Source of the DNA: Notoacmeibacter sp.
GTDB taxonomy: Bacteria > Pseudomonadota > Alphaproteobacteria > Rhizobiales > Rhizobiaceae
Assembly: GCA_019912385.1 (NCBI GenBank)
Contig: JAIOIW010000011.1
Span: 1-64,000, forward strand
Length of the DNA stretch: 64,000 nucleotides
Direction: 5' to 3'
A program made the position numbers and the translations under genes. Under the pieces are notes generated by a model. That model was not told where the DNA came from and did not search any database. It saw only the letters and a program-made list of their open reading frames with translations. This document shows positions 28,997 to 38,668 of the stretch, piece after piece. Within the stretch, counting starts at the first letter, position 1. Every line of letters starts with the position of its first letter.

Positions 28997-31900
28997 GCGT
29001 CCGCCGGATCCCCTCCGACACGATCGAGCGCCAGCGCCGCGCCGCGGACCCCGGCGTTTCCGCCTGGGTGGCCGCCAATGCCGGCGCGGGCAAGACCCAT
29101 GTGCTGGCAAGCCGGGTGATCCGGCTCCTGCTCGACGGCACCGATCCGCAGAAGATCCTTTGCCTCACCTACACCAAGGCGGCAGCGGCTAACATGGCCA
29201 ACCGCGTCTTCGATACGCTCGGCGAATGGACCATGCTTGACGATGCAACATTGTCGGCAAGGATCGCCGCGGTGGAAGGCGTCGAGCCGGATGCAGGGAA
29301 GCTCGCCCGCGCCCGCCGCCTGTTCGCCCGCGCGCTGGAAACGCCGGGCGGCCTGAAAATCCAGACCATCCACGCCTTCTGCGAGGCAATTTTGCACCAG
29401 TTCCCGCTTGAGGCTAACATCGCCGGTCATTTCGAGCTGCTCGACGGCCGTATGGAGGAGGCGCTGGTCGCCGAGGCTCGCCGCGAGCTGCTGACCGGTG
29501 CGGTGCACGACGACAGCGGCGCGCTGGGCGTAGCCTTCGGCGCGGTTCTGGCGGCGGGCGGCGAAAGCGGCCTTGACCGGCTGCTGGGTGAAATCGTGCA
29601 GAAGCGCGACGGCCTGCGCGCCTTCATCGACCAGTGCGGCGGCGCGGAAGGTTGCCATGACGCGTTGCGCGAGGAGTTCGATTTTGCCGAAGGCGCGACG
29701 GCGGAAGAGATCGCGGCGGCGGCCTGGCCGCTTCCCGGCTGCAATCCGGCCTACCTGAAGAAGATCGATGCGTGGGCTTTCGAGAACGGCGCCAAGCGGG
29801 CAAGGGAATCGTTTACCTACGCCGCCGTATTGGCCTGCGCCGAGACTGATCCTTTGGCGCGGCTGGAGAAGGCGGCGGCAGCGCTGCTGAAGTCCGACGG
29901 CGATGTCTACAATACCGATAAGCTGTTCACCAAGTCGATGCGGACTGCGTTCCCGGACCTGGCCGAGCGCTACGTCAAGGCGGCTGAAGCGGCGCATGCG
30001 GCGAAGGACCGCATCGCCCTGCTCGCCATGCTGGAAGCGACGCGGGCGGCGCTGACCGTCGCCGACCAGCTGATCGGCCGCTACGAGGCGCTCAAGCGCG
30101 GCCGGGGTTTCCTCGATTTCAACGACCTGATCATGCGCACCGCGCATCTGCTGCGCCGCGCCGATGCCGGGCCCTGGGTCCAGTACAAGCTCGACCGTGG
30201 CATCGACCACATCCTGCTCGACGAGGCGCAGGACACCAGCCCGCAGCAATGGGACGTGATCCGATCGATGACGTCGGAGTTCTTCACCGGCGAGGGCGCG
30301 CGCGCCAACATCCTGCGCACCATCTTTGCCGTCGGCGACGAGAAACAGTCGATCTATTCCTTTCAGGGCGCCGAGCCGAAAGCCTTTGCCGAAATGCGGC
30401 ATGATTTTTCCGCCCGCGCCAGGGACGCCCGCAAGGGGTTCCGCCCCGAGCGCCTGCCCTATTCGTTCCGCTCCACGCCGGATGTGCTTTCGGCGGTCGA
30501 CCTGGTGTTCAAGGCTACGCATGCGCGCAAGGGCCTTACCGGCGATCCGGAGGAAATCGAGCACCTCGCGATTCGGTCGTCGGACCCCGGCTATGTGGAA
30601 CTGTGGCCCTCGGTCGGCGCCGAGGCCGTCGAGGAGCCGGAAGACTGGCGCGAGGGGGTCGACCACGCTTCGGCGCCGGCGGTCCGCCTTGCCGAACACA
30701 TCGCGCTCACCGTCAAGGGGTGGATTGCCTCGGGTGAGATCATAGAGGGCAGGGGCGCCCGTGTCGGACCCGGCGACATCATGGTGCTGGTGCGCAAGCG
30801 CGACCGTTTCATCCATGCCCTGTCACGGCGCCTGAAGGAACTGGACATCCCTGTCGCCGGCGCGGACCGGTTGAGCCTGCCGGGCCACATCGCGGTCAAG
30901 GACCTGGCAGCGATCGGCCGCTTCGCGCTTCAGCCGCATGACGACCTGTCGCTGGCCGCACTGCTCAAGAGCCCGGTCTTCGGCTACGACGACGACGACC
31001 TGATCGCGCTTTCCGCCGGCCGTCCGCACAGTCAGTCCCTCTGGTCGCGGCTGCGCGCCCGCGCCGATCATGACGAGCGCTGCCAACATGCGGTACGCCA
31101 ACTCGCGGCCTGGCGAAATGAAGCCGGCTATAAGCCTGCCGTCGATTTCTACGCCACCGTGCTCGGCCGCGACGGTGTGCGGCGCGCGATGATGGCGCGG
31201 CTCGGACCCGAAGCCGGCGAGATCATCGACGAATTCATGAATTTCGTCCTCGCCCAGGAGCGCACGGGAGCCGGCGACCTGGAGAGCTTTCTCGCTATTC
31301 TTTCGGCCGGCGGGCCGGAAATCAAGCGCGAGATGGACCAGATCCGCGACGAGGTGCGGATCATGACCGTCCATGCCGCCAAGGGCCTCGAGGCTCCCAT
31401 CGTCTTCCTTGTCGACAGCGGTTCGGAGCCCTTCAATACCGCCCACCGTCCGCATCTGGTCGCCTACCCGCCGCAAACCGGTGCCTGGGAGGGGAAAGGC
31501 TGGCTGTGGCGCGCGGGGGCGGCCTTGAAGAACACGGTTCTCGGTGCGCTCGACCAGGAATTCGCGGAACGTGCGGAGGAGGAATACCGCCGGTTGCTCT
31601 ATGTCGGCATGACGCGCGCGGAGGACCGGCTGATCGTATGCGGCTATCACGGGACGCGCGGGCCGAACGGGTTGACCTGGCACCGCCTGGTGCGCGAGGG
31701 CCTCGAACGGTCGGAGGCGACCGTGACCTTCGACAACGCGATTATCGGGGTCGAGGCCCTGCGCTATCGCATCACGCAAGGCGTGCCGGTCAAGGGAAAG
31801 GCCAAAGCGCAGGGCAAAACAGAGCCGGACCTGCCGTTGCCCTTCGACCCCGCCGTCAGGCTGGCGCCGCCTGCCGACATGCCACGCCCGCTGTCGCCCT

Positions 31901-32508
31901 CCGGGGCTGCGTTGCTGATCGAACCGGGCCCCGAGCGCGACACCTTGTCGCGATCACCGGTTTTCGACGGCACGCAGGAGCCGGGACTGGCGATCCGGCG
32001 CGGCCTGGCCGTGCACAAGATGCTGCAGATGCTGCCGGCGGTTCCGGCCGGGGAACGCGCGGCCGGCGCGCGCACGTGGCTCGAGCGCACGGCCGCCGAC
32101 TGGTCGCACGAGGAATGCGAAGAAGCCCTTGGCGCGGTATTCAGGATTCTCAGCGACCCGGACTTCGCACCGGTCTTCGCCGAAGGATCGCGCGCGGAGG
32201 TTCCGGTCATGGGCACCATCGCGATCAAGGGGCGGGACCATCTGGTAAGCGGCGTGATCGACCGGTTGGCGGTCACCGGCAGCAACGTGCTCGTCGTCGA
32301 TTACAAGACGAACCGCCCGCCGCCGCGCACGGCACAAGAGGTCCCGTCCGGCCATGTCGCGCAGATGGCGCTTTATCGCGAGTTGCTGCGGCCGCTCTAT
32401 CCCCGACATTCGATTCGCTGCGCGCTGCTCTATACCGAAGCGGCCAGGCTCATCGTACTTGGCGAAGATGTGATGGCCGCCTCGCTTGCCCGACTCAGCC
32501 GAGCGTGA
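28993..32508 (+). CDS. addA: double-strand break repair helicase-nuclease AddA
   Basis: AddA is the UvrD-like helicase and nuclease subunit of AddAB. The 1171-residue protein has Walker A ANAGAGKT (residues 28-35), the helicase motif LLDEAQDTSPQQW, GDEKQSIYSFQGA, the motif V/VI region with MTVHAAKGLEAP and RRLLYVGMTRAEDR, and a C-terminal nuclease with VVDYKTNRPP. It starts inside the addB stop (ATGA). trxA follows 113 bases later with its own likely promoter. Confident call. Confidence 0.96.
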   Translation: MSVRRIPSDTIERQRRAADPGVSAWVAANAGAGKTHVLASRVIRLLLDGTDPQKILCLTYTKAAAANMANRVFDTLGEWTMLDDATLSARIAAVEGVEPDAGKLARARRLFARALETPGGLKIQTIHAFCEAILHQFPLEANIAGHFELLDGRMEEALVAEARRELLTGAVHDDSGALGVAFGAVLAAGGESGLDRLLGEIVQKRDGLRAFIDQCGGAEGCHDALREEFDFAEGATAEEIAAAAWPLPGCNPAYLKKIDAWAFENGAKRARESFTYAAVLACAETDPLARLEKAAAALLKSDGDVYNTDKLFTKSMRTAFPDLAERYVKAAEAAHAAKDRIALLAMLEATRAALTVADQLIGRYEALKRGRGFLDFNDLIMRTAHLLRRADAGPWVQYKLDRGIDHILLDEAQDTSPQQWDVIRSMTSEFFTGEGARANILRTIFAVGDEKQSIYSFQGAEPKAFAEMRHDFSARARDARKGFRPERLPYSFRSTPDVLSAVDLVFKATHARKGLTGDPEEIEHLAIRSSDPGYVELWPSVGAEAVEEPEDWREGVDHASAPAVRLAEHIALTVKGWIASGEIIEGRGARVGPGDIMVLVRKRDRFIHALSRRLKELDIPVAGADRLSLPGHIAVKDLAAIGRFALQPHDDLSLAALLKSPVFGYDDDDLIALSAGRPHSQSLWSRLRARADHDERCQHAVRQLAAWRNEAGYKPAVDFYATVLGRDGVRRAMMARLGPEAGEIIDEFMNFVLAQERTGAGDLESFLAILSAGGPEIKREMDQIRDEVRIMTVHAAKGLEAPIVFLVDSGSEPFNTAHRPHLVAYPPQTGAWEGKGWLWRAGAALKNTVLGALDQEFAERAEEEYRRLLYVGMTRAEDRLIVCGYHGTRGPNGLTWHRLVREGLERSEATVTFDNAIIGVEALRYRITQGVPVKGKAKAQGKTEPDLPLPFDPAVRLAPPADMPRPLSPSGAALLIEPGPERDTLSRSPVFDGTQEPGLAIRRGLAVHKMLQMLPAVPAGERAAGARTWLERTAADWSHEECEEALGAVFRILSDPDFAPVFAEGSRAEVPVMGTIAIKGRDHLVSGVIDRLAVTGSNVLVVDYKTNRPPPRTAQEVPSGHVAQMALYRELLRPLYPRHSIRCALLYTEAARLIVLGEDVMAASLARLSRA

Positions 32509-32621
32509 GAAAAGATGCACATGGCGCACCGGCCACCGGGCCGTCGCGGAATCACAGCAACACTTGATCATTCGTTCATTCGAACCCACATTGAAGCCGA
32601 CAATCATTCAAGGAGAGCCAG

Positions 32622-32945
32622 ATGGCGACGGTAAAAGTCGATAAATCCAATTTCCAGTCCAACGTGCTTGAGTCGGCCGAGCCGGTCGTCGTCGATTTCT
32701 GGGCGGAATGGTGCGGTCCCTGCAAGATGATCGCGCCCGCACTTGAGGAAATTGCCACCGAGATGGGCGGCAAGGTCAAGATCGCCAAGCTCAACATCGA
32801 CGAAAACCCGGAACTGGCGGCCCAGTTCGGCGTCCGCTCGATTCCCACGCTGATGCTGTTCAAGGGCGGCGAAGTGGCCGACATGAAGGTCGGCGCGGCG
32901 CCCAAGACCGCGCTTTCAAGCTGGATCAGCGGCAACGTCGCCTGA
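32622..32945 (+). CDS. trxA: thioredoxin 1
   Basis: Thioredoxin is the general cytoplasmic dithiol reductant. The 107-residue protein has the active site W-C31-GPC34-K and the cis-proline loop SIPTLMLF. It closes the conserved addB-addA-trxA order of alphaproteobacteria and is followed by a strong terminator. The ATG follows AAGGAGAGCC. Confidence 0.97.
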   Translation: MATVKVDKSNFQSNVLESAEPVVVDFWAEWCGPCKMIAPALEEIATEMGGKVKIAKLNIDENPELAAQFGVRSIPTLMLFKGGEVADMKVGAAPKTALSSWISGNVA

Positions 32946-32971
32946 TTCCGTTAGGGTCACATCCAAACAAG

Positions 32972-32996
32972 AAACCCGGCCGAGCGCCGGGTTTTT
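32972..32996. terminator. bidirectional intrinsic terminator between trxA and the lyxose isomerase gene
   Basis: AAACCCGGC and GCCGGGTTT form a 9-bp stem with a 5-base loop, followed by TTTTTG on the plus strand. On the minus strand the stem is followed by TTTCTTG. It sits between the convergent stops of trxA and the isomerase gene and can serve both. Confidence 0.9.
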
Positions 32997-33021
32997 GTTG
33001 TCCGGATACGATCGGGCGCGA

Positions 33022-33708
33022 TCAACCGAGCCAGGCCGGATAATCCGAGACCAGCAGGTGGTCTGGTTCGCAATCTTCCGTAATCGTTGAAAACCGGTCG
33101 AGCGGTTCGGCGAAAATGTTGTCGGTCAGGTCGTCATTGACGGTGGAAACCTCGCCGATCAGCACCTCGGATTTCTCCGCCCAGAAGGCATGCCAGACGC
33201 CGGGCATCAGCGTCACGCTCTCGCCGGGCATCAGCGCCAGGACGTCGCCGGGTCCGAAAGACCGCATCACGCCGTCGCAGGGAACCGAAACCCGTGCCTC
33301 GCGGTCGATCGAACCGTCCGCAGCGGAGGCGAAGAGCTTGATTGTGAGCCGGCCGCCGCCGCGATTGATGATATCCTCCGCCTTGATCACGTGACGGTGC
33401 AAGGGCGAGAGCTGTTCCACCCGCGAGATCATGATCTTTTCGGCGTAGAGCATGCCGCGTCCCGCCGCGAGATCGGCTGGCCGGCCGTTGCGAACGGTGA
33501 ACAGGAACAGCCCGGTTTGCGCGAAGTGTCCCTTGCCGTAATCGGTGATGTCCCAGCCGAGCCGTCCCTCGACGATACCGCCGATGTCGCCGCGCCGTGC
33601 TTGCATTTCGGCGGGCGTCCAGTAGGCAAAGGGCGGCAGGATGTAGCCGTGCGAGCGGATGAAGGTATCCGCTCGTGCCATGATCTCGTTGACCTCGGAC
33701 CGCCTCAC
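33022..33708 (-). CDS. D-lyxose/D-mannose ketol-isomerase
   Basis: This cupin-fold, metal-dependent isomerase interconverts D-lyxose with D-xylulose and D-mannose with D-fructose. The 228 residues match the family. Metal-binding residues lie in LSPLHRHVIKAEDI and PGVWHAFW. I chose the GTG at 33708 because it gives MRRSEVNEI, the family's usual N-terminus, and overlaps the upstream ATPase stop by GTGA. It is the last gene of the frc operon, which suggests that incoming mannose or lyxose is turned into a ketose for the fructokinase. The family call is good; the preferred substrate is not known. Confidence 0.88.
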   Translation of the reverse strand: MRRSEVNEIMARADTFIRSHGYILPPFAYWTPAEMQARRGDIGGIVEGRLGWDITDYGKGHFAQTGLFLFTVRNGRPADLAAGRGMLYAEKIMISRVEQLSPLHRHVIKAEDIINRGGGRLTIKLFASAADGSIDREARVSVPCDGVMRSFGPGDVLALMPGESVTLMPGVWHAFWAEKSEVLIGEVSTVNDDLTDNIFAEPLDRFSTITEDCEPDHLLVSDYPAWLG

Positions 33709-34481
33709 GCCGCCACGGCCTCCGCCGGCGGTTCCTTGGCGCCGGTCATGAAGGCTACCGCGTCGGACATCGTGTAGTCCCTGGGGTCGATCACGCACAG
33801 GCGCCTGCCGAGGCGGTGGACATGGATGCGGTCGGCGACCTCGAAGACATGCGGCATGTTGTGCGAGATCAGGATGATCGGGATGCCGCGCGATTTCACG
33901 TCCAGGATCAGCTCCAGCACGCGGCGCGATTCCTTGACGCCGAGCGCCGCGGTGGGCTCGTCGAGGATGATCACCTTCGACCCGAACGCCGCCGCGCGCG
34001 CCACCGCCACGCCCTGGCGCTGCCCGCCGGACAGGGTTTCCACCGCCTGGCGGATATTCTGGATCGTCATCAGCCCGAGCTCGTTGAGTTTCTCGCGGGC
34101 GAAGCGTTCCATGGCCGGCCGGTCGAGCTGGCGCAGGTACTTGCCCGCGAAGCCCGGTTTGCGCAGTTCGCGGCCCATGAACATGTTGTCCGAGATCGAC
34201 AGCGCCGGCGACATGGCGAGTTGCTGATAGACCGTCTCGATCCCGTGCTCGCGCGCTTCCAGCGGCGAATCGAACTGGACTTTCCTTCCTTCCAGATAGA
34301 CCTCGCCCTCGTCGGGAACGACAGCGCCGGACACCGCCTTGATCAGGGTGGACTTGCCGGCGCCGTTGTCGCCGATCACCGCCAGGATCTCGCCCGGAAA
34401 AAGCTCGAAGTCGCAATTGTCCAGCGCGGTCACGCGGCCGTAGCGCTTGACCAGGTTCTTGCCTTGCAGGATGGGTTCCAT
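33705..34481 (-). CDS. frcA: sugar ABC transporter ATP-binding protein, FrcA-like
   Basis: This is the ATPase of a CUT2-class sugar importer. It is a single-domain protein of 258 residues, as in Sinorhizobium FrcA, not the usual double-domain CUT2 ATPase of about 500. Walker A GDNGAGKST, the ABC signature LSGGQRQGVAVARA and Walker B VIILDEPTAAL are present. The start overlaps the frcC stop (ATGA) and the stop overlaps the isomerase start, so translation is coupled along the operon. Confidence 0.92.
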   Translation of the reverse strand: MEPILQGKNLVKRYGRVTALDNCDFELFPGEILAVIGDNGAGKSTLIKAVSGAVVPDEGEVYLEGRKVQFDSPLEAREHGIETVYQQLAMSPALSISDNMFMGRELRKPGFAGKYLRQLDRPAMERFAREKLNELGLMTIQNIRQAVETLSGGQRQGVAVARAAAFGSKVIILDEPTAALGVKESRRVLELILDVKSRGIPIILISHNMPHVFEVADRIHVHRLGRRLCVIDPRDYTMSDAVAFMTGAKEPPAEAVAA

Positions 34482-35554
34482 CACACCGACACCTTTCTGA
34501 TCCACTGGTCCACGGCAACAGCGCCGATGATGAGCGCGCCGATAAGCAGGAATGTCCACTGCGCGTCGGCGCCGAGAAGACGCAGTCCGAGCGTGAACAC
34601 GCCGACGATAAGGGCACCGAACAGGGAACCCAGGATCGAGCCGCGGCCGCCGAACAGGGAGATGCCTCCGATCACCACGGCGGTGATCGATTCGATGTTC
34701 GCGAGCTGCCCGGAGGTCGGCGAGACCGATCCGATACGCCCGATCAGGGCCCAGCCGGCAAAGGCGCAGATGAGCCCGGAGAGCATGTAGACGGAGATGA
34801 GCACCCGGTCGGTCTGCACGCCGGAAAGCTCGGCGGCTTCCTTGTCGTCGCCCACGGCATAGACATGGCGGCCCCAGGACGTGTGGCGCAGCGCGTAGGC
34901 CAGCACCAGAACCAGGGCAACCATGAAGATGACGCCGACGGTGAAGACCGCGCCGCCGATGGTGAACTTGGTGGCGAAGAGATGGAGAAGCGGCGCCTCG
35001 GCTGCAATGTCCTGCGCGCGGATCGTCTCGTTGGCGGAATAGAGGAAATTCGCCGCCAGAACGATCTGCCACATGCCGAGTGTCACGATGAAGGGCGGCA
35101 GCTTGACCTTGGCCACGAGAAAGCCGTTGACGTAGCCGCAAAGCGTGCCGCAGGCGAGGCCGCACAGGATCGCGACCGGAACCGGTATGCCGTAGCGGAA
35201 CACGAACTGGCCCATGACAACCGAACTCAACACCATGATCGCGCCGACGGACAGGTCGATGCCCGCCGTCAGGATCACGACGCTTTGCGCCGCGGCGACG
35301 ATGCCCACGATCTGCACTTGCTGCAGGATCAGCGTCAGCGCGAAGGGCGAGAAGAATTTCGAGCCGAGAAGCAGCCCGAAAATCAGGATCGACAGCAGCA
35401 GCACGATCAGCGGCACGAGCGAGGGATTCATGTGCAGCGCATGCTGCATCCTGTGGACGTAACCCGTGCGGTGATCTTCGAACTCGGCCACGGTCTGGGT
35501 AGCCTGGGACAGCGCGGACTCGAAGTCCTGCCCTTTCGAGACAGTCTCTGACAT
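34481..35554 (-). CDS. frcC: sugar ABC transporter permease, FrcC-like
   Basis: This is the membrane subunit of the fructose-type CUT2 importer. The 357-residue protein has a hydrophilic N-terminal tail of about 45 residues, then roughly ten hydrophobic segments. The RbsC-family stretches ILTAGIDLSVGA and GVNGFLVA-like (YVNGFLVAKVKLPPF) are visible. The single permease presumably works as a homodimer. It follows frcB after a 182-base gap containing a strong hairpin and is coupled to frcA. Confidence 0.92.
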   Translation of the reverse strand: MSETVSKGQDFESALSQATQTVAEFEDHRTGYVHRMQHALHMNPSLVPLIVLLLSILIFGLLLGSKFFSPFALTLILQQVQIVGIVAAAQSVVILTAGIDLSVGAIMVLSSVVMGQFVFRYGIPVPVAILCGLACGTLCGYVNGFLVAKVKLPPFIVTLGMWQIVLAANFLYSANETIRAQDIAAEAPLLHLFATKFTIGGAVFTVGVIFMVALVLVLAYALRHTSWGRHVYAVGDDKEAAELSGVQTDRVLISVYMLSGLICAFAGWALIGRIGSVSPTSGQLANIESITAVVIGGISLFGGRGSILGSLFGALIVGVFTLGLRLLGADAQWTFLLIGALIIGAVAVDQWIRKVSV

Positions 35555-35687
35555 TGGGGCCTCCCCCGTTCGATTTGATTTCCACGTCTTGGCGCGTGTT
35601 GGAGCCGCCCATTTCCAAATGGGAAACGGTTTTGACGATGAACGGCTTTGGCCAAGTATAGCCGTGCCTCTGCCTGCCGGTCCATGG

Positions 35688-35715
35688 GCGGAGGGGCGGC
35701 GTGCCGCCCCTCCGC
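35688..35715 (-). other. strong hairpin between frcB and frcC
   Basis: A perfect 13-bp inverted repeat, GCGGAGGGGCGGC with GCCGCCCCTCCGC, has only a GT centre. It starts about 20 bases after the frcB stop. No T-run follows on the transcribed strand. Hairpins at this place usually protect the binding-protein mRNA from 3' decay or partly stop transcription, so that the binding protein exceeds the permease; that role is inferred here. Confidence 0.7.
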
Positions 35716-35736
35716 GCTTCTAAGCGGTTGCGGGGC

Positions 35737-36768
35737 CTAGCCCCAGCACAGGTCCATGCCTTCCTTGACGGAAATGGACTCGACGCCATCGACGGGCAGG
35801 TCGGTCACCAGCGCTACGCCGGTATCGAAGAAGTCCTTGCCTTCCGTCGGCTGCGGCTTGGCGCCGTCCTTGGCGAACTGCGCGATCGCCTCGATCCCTT
35901 TGGACGCCATCAGCAGCGGATACTGTTGCGAGGTGGCGCCGATCACGCCGTCGGCGATGTTCTGGACGCCCGGGCACCCGCCGTCGACCGAAACGATCAG
36001 CACGTCGTTTTCGCGGCCCAATGCCTTCAGCGCTTCATAGGCTCCGGCGGCGGCCGGCTCGTTGATCGTGTAGACGACATTGATCATCGGGTCGGTGGCA
36101 AGAAGGTTTTCCATCGCCCTGCGGCCGCCTTCCTGGTTGCCGGCGGTCACGTCGTTGCCGACGATGCGCGGATCGGTTTCGTCGCCCCACTTGTTGGGAT
36201 CGCCGAGATCGATGCCGAATCCCTGCAGGAAGCCCTGGTCGCGCAGGACGCCGACGGTGGGTTGGCTGACGGCAAGGTCGAGCATCGCGATCTTGGCGTC
36301 CTTGGCCGCGTCGCCCAGCTTGCCCACGGCCCACTGGCCGATCAGCACGCCGGCCTTGAAGTTGTCGGTCGCAAAGGTCGCGTCGGCGGCGTCGATCGGG
36401 TCGAGCGGGGTGTCGAGCGCGATGACCAGAAGCCCCGCATCGCGCGCCTGCCGTACGGACGAGACGATCGAGGAGGTGTCGGACGCGGTCAGCAGGATGC
36501 CCCTGGCGCCGTCGGCGATGCAGGTCTCGATCGCGGCCACCTGGGTTTCATGATCGCCGTCAACCTTGCCGGCGAAGCTCTTGAGTTGAATGCCCAGTTC
36601 CGCGGCCTTGGCTTCCGCGCCCTCCCTCATCTTGACGAAGAAGGGATTGGTATCGGTCTTGGTGATCAGGCAGGCACTGATGTCCGCGGCCGATGCCGGA
36701 GCGGCCGCCAGCGCGCCAAGGGCTGCGGCACCGAAAAGGGCGGATGTAAGGGTTGCGAGTTTTTCCAC
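35737..36768 (-). CDS. frcB: sugar ABC transporter periplasmic binding protein, FrcB-like
   Basis: This is the periplasmic receptor of the fructose-type importer, 343 residues long with a signal peptide ending near PASAAD (about residue 27). The type I fold is visible, with [16 protein letters not shown] at the mature N-terminus, LLTASDTSS and [12 protein letters not shown]. FrcB of Sinorhizobium binds fructose and also transports ribose and mannose. The start is a GTG at 36768, chosen for GGGAGGA about 6 bases upstream and because it opens the signal peptide. It is divergent from the ROK regulator across a region with a long dyad. Confidence 0.92.
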   Translation of the reverse strand: MEKLATLTSALFGAAALGALAAAPASAADISACLITKTDTNPFFVKMREGAEAKAAELGIQLKSFAGKVDGDHETQVAAIETCIADGARGILLTASDTSSIVSSVRQARDAGLLVIALDTPLDPIDAADATFATDNFKAGVLIGQWAVGKLGDAAKDAKIAMLDLAVSQPTVGVLRDQGFLQGFGIDLGDPNKWGDETDPRIVGNDVTAGNQEGGRRAMENLLATDPMINVVYTINEPAAAGAYEALKALGRENDVLIVSVDGGCPGVQNIADGVIGATSQQYPLLMASKGIEAIAQFAKDGAKPQPTEGKDFFDTGVALVTDLPVDGVESISVKEGMDLCWG

Positions 36769-36880
36769 GATAGTCCTCCCAGACAAATGAAACTCCCGAC
36801 GATGCAACGCGCGTCGCCTCAACGATCCGGCGCGGATAACGAACGCCGATCGCATGAAAAGAACGCGAAACCCCGCCTGT

Positions 36881-36915
36881 GTCAATAGATAAATCACTCT
36901 TATTTAATTATTGAC
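36881..36915. promoter_or_regulatory. long dyad operator candidate in the frcB/frcR divergent region
   Basis: GTCAATAGATAAAT (36881-36894) and ATTTAATTATTGAC (36902-36915) are complementary at 12 of 14 positions, with a 7-base centre. The arms carry outward-facing TTGACA hexamers, one on each strand (36880-36885 minus, 36911-36916 plus), so the dyad would cover the -35 region of both divergent promoters. AT-rich palindromes of this size are typical of ROK-family repressors. Binding by the adjacent regulator is inferred. Confidence 0.7.
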
Positions 36916-36993
36916 AATACGGTGTCCTTTCCGCATGGTTCGTGTAAGGGAAAGAACCCGCCCGAAGACGGGCTATCCGGGAGGAAAACGGGC

Positions 36994-38220
36994 TTGGGCA
37001 CCGAAGCGTTACCCGAACAGGCATCAGAACAGGGCCGGGACCGGTTCAACCGCGGATCCAACCAGAGCGGCATGCGCGCCTACAATCAGCGGCTGGTGCT
37101 TTCGCTGGTGCGCCGCCACGGCGCGCTGTCGAAAACCGAAATCGCACGGATGACCGGCCTGTCGGCTCAGACCGTTTCCGTCATCATGCGCGAACTGGAG
37201 ACCGATGGCCTGCTCCTTCGCGGCGAACCGCTGCGCGGCAAGGTCGGGCAGCCCTCCGTCCCGATGTCGCTTGCGCCTGAAGGTGCCTATTTCTTCGGCC
37301 TCAAGCTCGGGCGGCGTAGCGCCGACATGGCGCTGGTCGATTTCACCGGCCGTGTCGTCGGCCAGGTCCATCACGTCTATCGCTATCCGAAGCCCGAGGA
37401 CATCGTCCGTTTCGCCGGCGAAGCGATTGCCGCATTGACGAAAAAGGTGACCGCTGCCCAACGAGACCGCGTCGCGGGCCTGGGTATCGCCATGCCGTTC
37501 CAGCTCTGGAACTGGGCGGAGATGATCGGCGCCCCCCAGGAGGCGATCGATGCATGGCGGAGTTGTGATATCCGTGCCGAAATCGCGACACTCGCCGACC
37601 TGCCGGTCTATGTGCAAAATGATGCCTCGTCGGCCTGCAATGCCGAACTGGTGTTTGGGCAGGCCGTGCCGCTTCGCGATTTCCTCTATTTCTATATCGG
37701 GTTCTTCGTCGGCGGCGGCGTGGTGCTCAACGGCAGCCTGTTTGCCGGCCGCACCGGCAACGCCGGCGCGCTCGGTTCCATGCCGGTGACCGGCAGCGAT
37801 GGTGCAACCAGGCAGTTGATCGATGTCGCATCCATAGCCAGCCTCGAAAGGATGCTGAACGCTGCCGGCCATGATGCATCGCGCCTCTACGATTCCCCCG
37901 ACAATTGGGAGATCGATGCCGCGATACTGCGCCAATGGATCGACACCGCCGGGCATGGCCTGGCCTACGCGGTCCTTTCCGCCGCTTCCGTGATCGATTT
38001 CGAGGCCGCGTTGATAGACGGCTGGATGCCCGTGCGCGTGCGGGCCGACATCGTTTCGGCCGCGCGCCGGCACCTGGAGCATATGAACCAGGCGGGCATC
38101 GAACCGGTCGGCATCCGCGAAGGGACCGTCGGCTACAATGCACGTGCCCTTGGCGCGGCGACATTGCCCCTGTCCGAACGCTTCCTTGTCGACCAGAACG
38201 CTTTCCTGAAGGAGCCATGA
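36994..38220 (+). CDS. frcR: ROK-family transcriptional repressor, FrcR-like
   Basis: ROK repressors combine an N-terminal winged helix with a sugar-kinase-like ligand domain. Here the helix-turn-helix lies at about residues 40-75 (LSKTEIARMTGLSAQTVSVIM), followed by the ATPase-fold domain with GLGIAMPFQLWNW and VYVQNDASSACNAE. The cysteine-rich zinc motif of ROK kinases is missing, as in other sugar-sensing repressors. I chose a TTG at 36994 for GGGAGGAAAAC about 9 bases upstream; a GTG at 36922 in frame gives a longer N-terminus but has no such site. The protein has 408 residues. It presumably senses fructose or a phosphate ester of it. Confidence 0.85.
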   Translation: MGTEALPEQASEQGRDRFNRGSNQSGMRAYNQRLVLSLVRRHGALSKTEIARMTGLSAQTVSVIMRELETDGLLLRGEPLRGKVGQPSVPMSLAPEGAYFFGLKLGRRSADMALVDFTGRVVGQVHHVYRYPKPEDIVRFAGEAIAALTKKVTAAQRDRVAGLGIAMPFQLWNWAEMIGAPQEAIDAWRSCDIRAEIATLADLPVYVQNDASSACNAELVFGQAVPLRDFLYFYIGFFVGGGVVLNGSLFAGRTGNAGALGSMPVTGSDGATRQLIDVASIASLERMLNAAGHDASRLYDSPDNWEIDAAILRQWIDTAGHGLAYAVLSAASVIDFEAALIDGWMPVRVRADIVSAARRHLEHMNQAGIEPVGIREGTVGYNARALGAATLPLSERFLVDQNAFLKEP

Positions 38221-38221
38221 G

Positions 38222-38668
38222 GTGCTCATCGGGATACCGCCCATTCTCGGCCCCGAGCTTCTCGCAACCCTGCGGGCGATGGGCCATGGAGACGAGATCG
38301 CCATCGTCGACGGCAATTATCCGGCTGCCGGACATGCGCGCCGGCTGATCCGAGCCGACGGGCACGGGATCAATGCCATCGTCGATGCCGTCCTCCAGGT
38401 GCTGCCGGTCGACGACTTCGTTCCCGAGGCGCTGTTCCGGTCCTCGGTGGGTGGCGACCCGTCCAGGTCGGCACCCGTGCATGACGAGTTGGCGGCAGTC
38501 TGCGCCGGCCGCGCACCCGGCTTCAGGCTGGTCGCGCTGGCCGGCCCGGAATTCTATGACCGGGTGAAGGCCGCCCATGCCGTCGTCGCCACCAGCGAGC
38601 CCAGGCTCCATGCAAACATGATCATCCGCAAGGGCGTCATTCGCCCGCCACAGGAGTCCGGCACGTGA
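38222..38668 (+). CDS. RbsD/FucU-family sugar mutarotase-like protein
   Basis: RbsD and FucU proteins speed anomer interconversion of ribose or fucose so that the right form reaches the next enzyme. The 148-residue protein has the family's N-terminal IPPILGPELLATLRAMGHGDEIAIVDGNYPA, with the conserved His and Asp (GHGDEI), and a C-terminal NMIIRKGVI. The start is a GTG one base after the frcR stop codon and the stop overlaps frcK by GTGA. In this operon it probably serves the sugar taken up by the Frc transporter. Confidence 0.88.
   Translation: MLIGIPPILGPELLATLRAMGHGDEIAIVDGNYPAAGHARRLIRADGHGINAIVDAVLQVLPVDDFVPEALFRSSVGGDPSRSAPVHDELAAVCAGRAPGFRLVALAGPEFYDRVKAAHAVVATSEPRLHANMIIRKGVIRPPQESGT

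Noticed and set aside
28933-30816. A 627-codon minus-strand frame
   Set aside because: Antisense to addA, whose helicase and nuclease motifs are clear.
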